A stretch of DNA of 64,000 bases, taken from contig MNCI01025115.1 of assembly GCA_015680685.1 (NCBI GenBank), positions 3,337 to 67,336 of the forward strand. The letters are read 5' to 3'. The notes beneath the pieces are model-generated. The model was not told the DNA's origin. It ran no database searches and saw nothing but the letters and a program-made list of their open reading frames with translations. The stretch's first letter is position 1. Each line of letters starts with the position of its first letter. A program made the translations under genes and the position numbers. This DNA comes from Gnetum montanum. Taxonomy: Eukaryota > Streptophyta > Gnetopsida > Gnetales > Gnetaceae. Below are positions 56,621 to 64,000 of the stretch, piece after piece.

Positions 56621-56737
56621 GATTAATTACTCAGTGTGTGGTACTCTTTTCGGGTGATTGTAGGATAGGTAACTTTAAGGGTTTGTTCCAATGATGGAAG
56701 GATTTCCTAAGTTCTAATCATTGCACAAACAACAAAA

Positions 56738-56755
56738 TCCCCAGCAACAGCGCCA
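56738..56755 (-). other. Primer-binding site of element B (tRNA-Asp type)
   Basis: On the minus strand TGGCGCTGTTGCTGGGGA, one base after the LTR. It differs at two C-to-T positions from the complement of the plant tRNA-Asp 3' end, the primer site usual in Athila elements. Confidence 0.88.
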
Positions 56756-56756
56756 A

Positions 56757-57659
56757 TGATGAGCAGCGAGGTACCCCTCTCCCCAACCATATGAATACGA
56801 GCGTGCACGTGTAGTCTGGTCAAACTCCAAGGATTAAGTGCTTATGCACCTACGTAGAATAAGGATGAGTTATGCAGTCATTGTCTTCCCAAGCTTACTT
56901 GTAAGGCAAAATTGTATGGTTAAGTAAACTTAAGGTGTATGATTTTTATGTTTTTCTTTTATATTTTCTATCTTGGTCTCCTAGGTGTGTGCAATGAAAA
57001 CATTTAATTAACCAATGGGTTTTGTAACTCTAATGTGAATCAAATCCTAACACTAGCATCCGTTCCCACTCTCCAAACACATCTTGAACCAGTGTAACAC
57101 TACTGGGATTACCAAACGCTAGTCGTTATTGGGTTACCAAGTGTTCCAAGTATGCTCAAAGTCGTCATGCTAACTGTGCAAATTTATTGATAATTGATAA
57201 TTAATAATTCTATGAAAACAACATCAATTAACTACTGAAAGTATCAAATAACAATAAACAACATTAAACTCAATAATTAAGCTATTCTGAATATTGCAAG
57301 GTTTATCACAAAGTTCATCTTTATTTCTGGGCATAAGGTGTGCTCAGGTACACAATGCTCGAATAAAGATCCGTTCACTCTATGACTCCTACCATGAGCA
57401 CTTCAAAATAATTCTAACTCTAGAATAGAAAAACTGCAAGAGTTTAAGGGACTGAAAAACTCCCCAAAACTAAGTGCTGTTGTTTCTTATTTATAGATAA
57501 CGAGACAAGTTCCGACATCGCATGCCTGATATCGGGAATCCAATGCTAATATCACGTATCCGATATCACAAATCCAATCCAATGCTAATATCACTAATCC
57601 GATATCACAAATCCAATATCGTGGATCCGATATCGGGTTGCTTATTTGGTGACTTATCA
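56757..57659 (-). repeat. 5' LTR of element B
   Basis: 903 bases with ends TGATGAG and CTTATCA in plus orientation. TATA region on the minus strand near 57490 (CTATAAATAAGAAAC). The upstream part (57510-57640) has six or more GATATC/AATATC words in a near-tandem run, longer than in the 3' LTR, which accounts for the length difference once the N seam is set aside. Confidence 0.9.
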
Positions 57660-57664
57660 ATGTG
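57660..57664 (-). repeat. Target-site duplication of element B, right
   Basis: ATGTG, identical to 47543-47547. Confidence 0.85.
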
Positions 57665-58700
57665 AAAGTTGACTTTAGAGTATCATGCATTAATAATAGT
57701 GCCACCGAAATGCTGTAAAACCATCCAGTTCTTTGAATATATCAACCTGCTGTACATTTCGATCGTTTATCATGATATCCAACACCGGCTGACCTGGACC
57801 AGTAACTCCAGAATCAATTTCAGCAAAATGAACCCAAGGCACTCGTATATACAGGCAGATGATATTCCAATGCGGAAGTAGAATCCAATGTCCTTGCAGT
57901 TTGATACAGATGAGTGGGAATGTATTCATGAGGTTGGTCGGTGCTCTTTACAGAGGCTTAGATTAATATGATTCATTTTGCCGCAATGCTACTGGTGAAA
58001 CTTGCATCAGATTACCAGGCACGACCAAAACAATTAGTGTCGTTGCTAAAACCTGAACCAAAGGATACGGAACCACATGATATATGCCCGTAGTTAACCA
58101 ATATGACATCCTCACCAGTTGAGGCACCGTTGTAGGATAGAGGATCAACTTGCACAATCTGTAGCAATGCAATTATGAGAGCATCAGTGGCAATATTGTA
58201 CAGGCATACGGTTAAATAACCATCTTCTACGAAAGTTAAAAAGATCTGAATATGCTCCAAACTTTGAAGTTTGAAATGGTGTCTGGTCAAGGTGATTGCC
58301 AACTGAACACCACAGTTCCCTCAATGGAAACGTCAAAGCTGGAACTCTGTTTTCTGCTATCGTAGTCATCATACACGAAGAACATTCACATATAATATCT
58401 TTCCTCCGGAACACTTACCGCATAGCAATTCTTTTTTCCCATCACAATTGGGAAAAAACCTCAAAGTTTTCTCTTCTTCTTGTTTAAAATTGTGAGGTTC
58501 AGAAACCAAGCCAGGAGCACCGCTAGAAAAAAAACTGTCCGATACCCTGCTTTGGTTTAACTGATTTGTGAAATTATTGAATCCACAAAACAAAAACAAC
58601 ATGGCATTCTTTCGTTAGTTGGTGCGTTGAAACAATTACCATATGGATACTGAGATGAAGCCAGCGACAAGAGCCTGTGACAGTCCTCATCAATCCACGA
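57665..58700 (-). pseudogene. Malectin-domain receptor-like protein pseudogene (RLP4-like)
   Basis: From 58602 down, frames joined by eye give GLVSEPHNFKQEEEKTLRFF and PNCDGKK, then KNCYAV and FFVYDDYDSRKQSSSFDVSI, EGTVVFSWQSPWPDT, a DLFTFVEDGYLTVCLYN part, VQVDPLSYNGASTGEDVIL, VNYGHISCG and FGSGFSND. Later come EYIPTHLYQTAR, VPWVHFAEIDSGVTGPGQPV and RNVQQVDIFKELDGF. This is the malectin-like extracellular region of plant receptor-like proteins of the RLP4 (At1g28340) kind, by memory of the family. No intron is needed over ~300 codons. Breaks: a shift in an A-run near 58435, TGA for Arg, TAA for Gln after FGRAW, and more shifts. It ends at the element B insertion; leucine-rich repeats are absent. 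Confidence 0.68.
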
Positions 58701-58805
58701 TAAAGTTTATAAGCTTATAAGCTATGCAAGCTACCTAGCTTATAAGCTAACTTATAAAGTTTATGCAAGCTGCGTAGCATATAAGCTAGCCCATAAAATT
58801 TAAAA
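58701..58805 (+). repeat. AGCTTATAAGCT-type repeats
   Basis: About four imperfect units around AGCTTATAAGCT and TATGCAAGCT(A/G)C, with a ~45-base step. The core word is the same palindrome as in the array at 61166-61375. Confidence 0.7.
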
Positions 58806-59150
58806 GAACATGAATTTTAAGATAGTTTCAAGGAAAAAAAAAAGAATAGCTTATTCTACCCTAGGCTTTTTACGCTAAGCTTAATTAGGCCAAAAATAAA
58901 AATAAAAATAAAAGAATTCTTTATTTTTCTTTTCATAGGCTATGTGGGAAAATGGTGGGAGAATTGGCTAAACACATTGAACCTAGGCCTGAAATTGACC
59001 ATGGCCTCTACATGCTAGGAAATAGGAATTTTTGGCTTTTCTAAACTAGTTTTAACAATTTATAGCCTATTTTTTCCTAATTTTAACAATTTATAGTCAA
59101 TTTTTTGTTAACTTTGACAATTTAAAGCTCGTTTGCTTAGATTGTTGCCT
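58806..59150. other. AT-rich spacer
   Basis: No gene seen. A GACCATGGCCTCTACATGCTAGG piece near 58998 recalls the 33-bp unit of 11466-11798, and two AATTTATAGCC units lie near 59055-59095. Confidence 0.35.
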
Positions 59151-60560
59151 ATTAACTATAAAATAGCTAAAAATGTATTAAATTTAATCAACTAATACTA
59201 TTTTGGCCTTGTTTACCATATTTTCTTTGTTTTACCTTGTTTTCACCTCATTTTACCTTGTTTTGTCCATGTTTTAACCTTATCTAGCTAAATTTCACCT
59301 TGTTCTGACCTTGTTTTGGGCCCTACTTAGCCTGAGGTTGCTATGTTTTGGGCTAATTTGCATTATTTAAACATTTTTTTGGCAGTTATACCATGAAAAT
59401 GCCACTTGATGTGGTCACATTATCATGGAGGGTTGAGCTAATGAGGTGTGCAAGTGATTTGACTAGCCATTGGAGCCTTAGTAAACCCCTCTTGTGATGT
59501 TGTTATACCAAGTTAACCTTGAAAACCTAAAGCTTGTGAGCCCTTTTGACCACATAACCCTAATTCTTTGAAATGACCTATTTACCATTAACCTTGAAGC
59601 CAAAAACACAACAAAGGATCCTTGGTTGAAATTCCCCATTATGTAATACAACAGTGAGGAGAAAACACCAAAACAAAGTTCCTCACTTAAACCCCAACTT
59701 GCCCAAGACATCATCTACAACCAACCACAAAGACCTCCACGCCCTTATTACATCTAACATTAACACATTTTCTCATGATCTTTGTTTGTCTTTGTTGACA
59801 AGTTTGAATGAACAATCGATGTTGACAACTTTTGTAGCCTATAACAAGTGAGCTTGCATGACCTCTTATCTTTCTTTTTAACATCTCAAACTCTACAAAC
59901 ATTGTACAAATTTGTAAAACAAAGTAAAGATCTCTTCTGAATCTACCAATTGTAAACAATTGTGGCCTATATCTACTTGTTGATTCATGTGGCCATATGC
60001 AAATTCTTGTGATTACATGTACTCTTTAACTTATTTTATTGTCTTCTTGAAGTTGTGTTTGTAGGATGAAGCTTGAAGTCATAGCAAAGGTATGACTCAT
60101 CGCAATGGTGAGTTACCATGTGACCTTAATTCATGAGATGTAGTTAGCTTACTTGATCTTACCAACAATGCTTACCTCAAATCACTTCTGCCACTCAGTG
60201 TACATAGTCACTCCCCATGACCAAATTATAGCCCTCTATACCTTGTTAACACTAAAAACCTATGTTTGACATTCATGCACCATGGCCTTGTGACATCCTC
60301 TCTAGCATGCTTCACACTCAAGTTTGCTAAATGTAGCACATCTCATTTAGTGAGAAAGCAAAAATCCAATTTATTTAATGTAACACATCTCATTTGGTGG
60401 AGAGTCAAAAAGCCAAGTTCACTGAATGTAATATATCTTATTCAATGCGAAAGAAAAGTTTAGTCTTAGCAACAAAATTAAATGAAGGTTTTATTTCCTA
60501 GAAAAAGGTGGAGAAAATGCCAAGGAAGAAAAAAGGCTAATGTAGCCTTAAGATAAGCAA
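59151..60560 (+). mobile_element. Pol-less relic of the Tat-like family
   Basis: 59200-59700 follows 19840-20650 (CCTTGTTT-rich text, then GGAGAAAACACCAAAAC), and 60000-60470 follows 24000-24450. So both sides of pol are present, but the ~3.2-kb pol itself is missing. No coding signal. The short readings at 59478-59959 are not like any pol part. Confidence 0.6.
60316..60455 (+). repeat. ~45-bp tandem units of the Tat-like tail
   Basis: Three units with AATGTA(A/G)CACATCTCATTT and a purine-rich spacer. They match the units at 24326-24410. The last unit keeps pairing ends TGAATG and ATTCAA. Confidence 0.7.
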
Positions 60561-60567
60561 ATTAATG

Positions 60568-60613
60568 TCTCTCTCTCTCTCTCTCTCGGCAAGAGAGAGA
60601 GAGAGAGAGAGAG
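60568..60613. repeat. Perfect TC/GA inverted microsatellite
   Basis: Twenty bases of alternating TC (60568-60587), the loop GGCA, then an uninterrupted AG run to 60613. The two runs can pair over 20 bases without mismatch. Confidence 0.93.
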
Positions 60614-61165
60614 TAAAATGGCCAAAGAAGCATTATTACAAGGTATTGGTTGCTCCTCACATTATCAAGTAGCCAACATTCCCTAGCATGAAGACTTCTT
60701 CATTCAACAAGCATGTCACTAATGTTTCAATAGCCACGATGTCAACATATGGAATTCCTTTTTAACCCTCTAATAATTAATACAACCTTTATCTCATCCT
60801 AAGCTTCTAACATCCTATCATGATCTTATCTCATCATCATAAGCACTCCTTGGAATGGTTTAATAGCTATAGAATCAAGTGCGGATAGGAAGCATTAGTG
60901 AAAAATCCGAAGTGATTTTTTGCATTATTTTTTGATCTCTTTCAAGTCAATCCTCAAAACATCAACAAAGAGGAACCAATAAAACACCTTAAGGAAAATA
61001 TGCAAATTTTGCATGATAAGTCTTAGTGGCCAAATTTGCAATGTAATTGATGGAAATTAAAAGGTAGAAATAATTGTCTATTTTCCTAAGCAAAAATCCT
61101 ATAGCCTTTTTTTAGCTAAAGTTCTAGCAATATTTAATTTGTAAAATAAAATTTGTAACATATGA
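60614..61165. other. Spacer without gene
   Basis: AT-rich, nothing recognised. Confidence 0.35.
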
Positions 61166-61375
61166 GCTATAAATGTCATTTAAGCTAGCTTATAAGCTGT
61201 AAATGTCACTTAACCTAGCTTATAAGTATTCAACATCATTTAAGATAACTTATAAGCTGTAAATGTCACCTAAGCTGACTTATCAATTGTAAGCATCATT
61301 CAAGCTAGCTTATAAGCTATAACTGCCATTTAAGCTAGCTTATAAGCTATAAATCACATTTAAGCTAGCTTATAA
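61166..61375 (+). repeat. 30-bp tandem array, seven exact-length copies
   Basis: Seven units of exactly 30 bases with consensus GCTATAAATGTCATTTAAGC then TAGCTTATAA. Units differ by substitutions but not by length. The junction of units makes AGCTTATAAGCT, a 12-base palindrome, and TAAGCTAGCTTA, another. Confidence 0.9.
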
Positions 61376-62095
61376 GAGGCATGAAATGTAAATACACTAC
61401 ATAGGAAACAAAACTCTCACTCGTTAGTGCTTATTAACCTAGAATTTTGGGTAGTGAAAACATTAAATACTCTAGCCTTTTCAGCATAAAAGCCAAATAT
61501 AGTAGCTTATAAGTTGCATATTTACATCATGCACAACTTTTAATTCTCATACACGTGTATGAAACTATAATGTAGATTACAGCCTATTTAAGCCAGATTT
61601 ATAACACATTTTAGAACTCTTTGGCAAATCAAGTTCTTAGAGGGATATAGTAGAGCAGAGTTGTAGATTACATAGTTTTTCCAACACCATTGTTAGCACA
61701 AATCTCTCTCAACAACAAGTCTTTACCAACATTTAAATTGTGGATTATGGGAAAAGCCATTACAACACAAACTCAGGATACACTCTACCATTTGCAATAC
61801 ATTCCTAGGGAGATTTTCTTATTTCAAACTTCTCTAAAGTCTCCAATTTCTATCTTCTAAACTTGTACTTGCACAATGTTTTGGTTTTTTTATTACATTG
61901 ATACAAAATTTGCAATTCTTTCTTTGCTTGTATTTAATGTTTATTCACTTCACTCTCATAATCTACCTTTATGTCTTGCATGTTGTAGCTTTCATTTTCC
62001 CATTTTTATTAAATACACCCATCACAAATTTTTAAGTCCCCAAGAAATCTACCCAACCATTTAGGATGCCCTAAATCCTTTTTTAAGGCTTGTAG
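61376..62095 (+). other. Possible LTR tail
   Basis: No gene. A CCTATTTAAGCC word (61588) could be a TATA-like box, followed by leader-like text (CTCTCTCAACAACAAG near 61704). I see no matching second LTR in the window. Confidence 0.25.
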
Positions 62096-63870
62096 GATTT
62101 AGATTAAATTGTTATGCTCTAGGATTTTTTGTTTTCCAACACCAAATTTTCTTAGTCTTACACTTAGTGATCTCACATAGGTGGCCATACCTCTTACAAG
62201 CATTCTATTATAGTTGCTTGTATTGAATCCTATTTCACTTAAGTAACTAGAGGGCTTGAAGGGTAGCTTGTTATTTTTGGACCTATCTTTACTTTCAAAA
62301 TTAGGCTTATGTGGGTTAGACATAAAGCACATGATCTTAATAATTAGGGATTGATAATTGTATTGGTCTTAGGTTTTGTGGTCTTAGGTGCCCATGTGGT
62401 TGTTTTTTTTCTTTGGTCATAGTGGCCATGGCTACATGTGCTTATTTACCTTTGACCCTATATTGTTTCATATGTTGGTTCTTTTAAGTTACATAATTAG
62501 GATTGTTACTAGTTTCTATGGCCTCTTCTATGTTCTTGACTTGGCAAATGGCTTGACTGAAAAATCTAGAATCTAAATAATATAGCTTTGATTTAATAAA
62601 ATTGTTAACCACGTCCTTGAATATGGCCAAAAGATGTGTTTCAAAGATGGGTTTGGGTATCTTGTCAAGAGTGGCATTTCATCTTTGGATAAACTTTTGG
62701 ATAGGCTTAAGGGACCTCTATCTCACTTTCATGAGTTAGTCTAACATTATTTTATGTTTTAAAATAGTTAACAAACTAATTTATTAAGTTGTCAATAGAG
62801 GAAATGGATCCTCTTGGTAGAAATTTATACTAGTCAAGAGGTTTTCTTGTCAAGGACATGGGGAACACATGCAACCGAGTATGAGATCAAGCTTTTTGTA
62901 ATAGCCATTTTGAACAAAATATTATAATATGAGCATTAGGATCATTTTCACCATTGTCCTTGGTGAAGTGCAAAATTGGTACACCTGTGGGAAGGATTAT
63001 CTAGGAGAGATTGGGTATGATTAGGTCATCTCGATAAAAGTCAATGACCTTTATGGTCTAATTGGTACTAGCCTCAAGATTCTTAAGCTTTTAACTAAGG
63101 CCTTGGATTAGTTGGAAAGTTTGATCAAAGCTTTGAGACACTCCTGCTGGTTGCATAGGTTGTACAATTGGTTGCATGGGTGATGGAGTGGCTCAAGGCT
63201 AAGCTATAGACTATGGTATTGTTTGGATGGGCTAGTTACCACTACCAAAAGGAGGTTGAAGAAAGAAAATAAGGCTAGTGTAGTGGTTTGTGGGATAAAA
63301 GGGATGAAGGAAGCACAAGAATCATTTGGGACTTAAGATCCCATAAATTGGCTAGCTGAGATGATGAATGGTGGAGGCATGGTAGATACATTGTGGTGTA
63401 CTTGTGCAAAGCAAAGTTGAGTGGAAAATAGGGGAGGTGTAAAAATGGAAGAGACTTGGAAAACTAGTTGGAAAGTTTGCCCTAAGGAAGTATTAGATGT
63501 TGGTTTCATGTTATATAAGGGACTAAGCATAAATTTAGGAATGGATGTTTGCAAGTTTCCTTCCCATTGACCTTCCTCCTTATACTAACCTCTAAATTCT
63601 TTGTGTTTCTCTTGTTAATGATCTTGGCTATATTCCTTACTTGCCACAACCTCCTCCTCATCATCTACCAACTAAGCTACCATGTACATGTAAGCATCTA
63701 AAATCTCTATACTATTGTATGGGAAAGGAATGTATTCCTTCCCATTCCTATGAATGATTTCAAATTCATGTTTGGAGTCTAACTCCTTACATAAGATTTG
63801 AAGGCCAACTAGGATCTTTGCACAAATATAATTATAGCACTTTTGTGAAAGATTAGTATGCACTAGGTCA
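62096..63870 (-). pseudogene. Ty3/gypsy gag relic
   Basis: Read from 63870 down. The N-terminal part includes a Met/Pro/Gln-rich run (MQPVVQPMQPAG) near 63150. Then near 62580-62850 comes the gag core: FLPRGSISSIDNLINLL, LKPIQKFIQR and NATLDKIPKPIFE. This fits the (L)P.GSI.SF.DL...F and (F)(Q)(E/K)FIQR(W) stations of the retrotransposon gag family. The C-terminal part is 62099-62332 (77 residues). Several stops and shifts. No protease or pol is in view, since it would lie left of 62096, where other repeats begin. 63672-63863 is an open piece ahead of it of unknown kind. Confidence 0.62.
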
Positions 63871-64000
63871 CATCCTAGACACCTAAGATATTACCTACGC
63901 TCCATCATAGTAAGGTTCTTAAGGTCACAGATGTGAGCAGATTGCTGGTTAGCTAGCATGTCTATAATGCGATGCAGTAGGATGGTAGAGGCAAGAAGCA
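63871..64000. other. Window edge, nothing recognised
   Basis: No gene or repeat seen in the last 130 bases. Confidence 0.3.

Larger units (their letters stand above)
47548..57659 (-). mobile_element. Athila-like Ty3/gypsy retrotransposon B, nearly full length
   Basis: 10.1 kb read on the minus strand, with a perfect target duplication (ATGTG). Order: 5' LTR 56757-57659, tRNA-Asp-type primer site 56738-56755, gag 54749-56620, protease, RT with FMDDFS, RNase H, integrase (to about 50460), 2-kb noncoding tail, polypurine tract and 3' LTR 47548-48454. The VEVFMDDFS.Y text of the RT and the tRNA-Asp primer site point to the Athila clade. I see no env-like reading in the tail. Coding regions carry stops and shifts throughout. 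Confidence 0.92.

Noticed and set aside
61166-61375. CRISPR-like array (30-base repeats)
   Set aside because: Units are head-to-tail with no unique spacers and lie in plant nuclear repeats. The 33-bp array at 11466 fails for the same reason.

Overview
The window looks like nuclear DNA of a seed plant with a large, repeat-dominated genome. Evidence: AT-rich sequence with few CpG, wall-to-wall decayed plant LTR retrotransposons (Copia-type gag, Tat-like Ty3/gypsy with a second RNase H, Athila-like Ty3/gypsy with a tRNA-Asp-type primer site), and one relic of a plant malectin-domain receptor-like gene. A gymnosperm is a reasonable guess, but nothing proves it. I see no intact host gene, rRNA, tRNA or CRISPR array. 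All coding regions listed are broken.

Layout. (1) 220-10195 and 28192-38120 are two arms of a large inverted duplication, about 10 kb each, about 97-98% alike where I compared them by eye, around an 18-kb loop. Each arm holds an old gypsy element (D: LTR end, primer-site-like sequence, gag, protease). A gag-only Copia-type LTR element (E, 5.8 kb) sits inside D. At the inner end of each arm is a cluster of short palindromes built on GCTACGTAGC. (2) The loop, 10195-28192, holds an LTR-like tail with a TATA box, a 33-bp tandem array, a long stretch of decayed sequence, a ~190-bp tandem array (17.7-19.7 kb), a plus-strand Tat-like pol (20.65-23.8 kb), the 3' end and LTR of an Athila-like element (24.9-25.95 kb) and a minus-strand Tat-like pol (26.1-28.19 kb) cut off exactly at the right arm. 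(3) 38.1-57.7 kb is an Athila-like nest: an old minus gag relic (C), a plus element A (40973-47461, target duplication CAAGT) inserted in it, and a nearly full-length minus element B (47548-57659, target duplication ATGTG). (4) 57.66-58.7 kb is a frameshifted malectin-domain pseudogene next to B. (5) 58.7-64 kb holds AGCTTATAAGCT repeats, a pol-less tail of the Tat-like family, a perfect TC/GA hairpin, a 30-bp tandem array and a minus-strand gypsy gag.

History. E entered D before the inverted duplication: both arms share the same E, with the same two-versus-three tandem units in its two LTRs. A entered C, and B, flanked by a perfect target duplication, lies between the end of C and the malectin relic. 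Many stops are TGG to TAG/TGA, CGA to TGA or CAA to TAA changes, as expected for long-methylated DNA. I found no new gene system. The most unusual structure is the large foldback whose inner breakpoints fall in a cluster of short palindromes. A single N at 47920, flanked by two copies of the same 53 bases, is probably an assembly seam.
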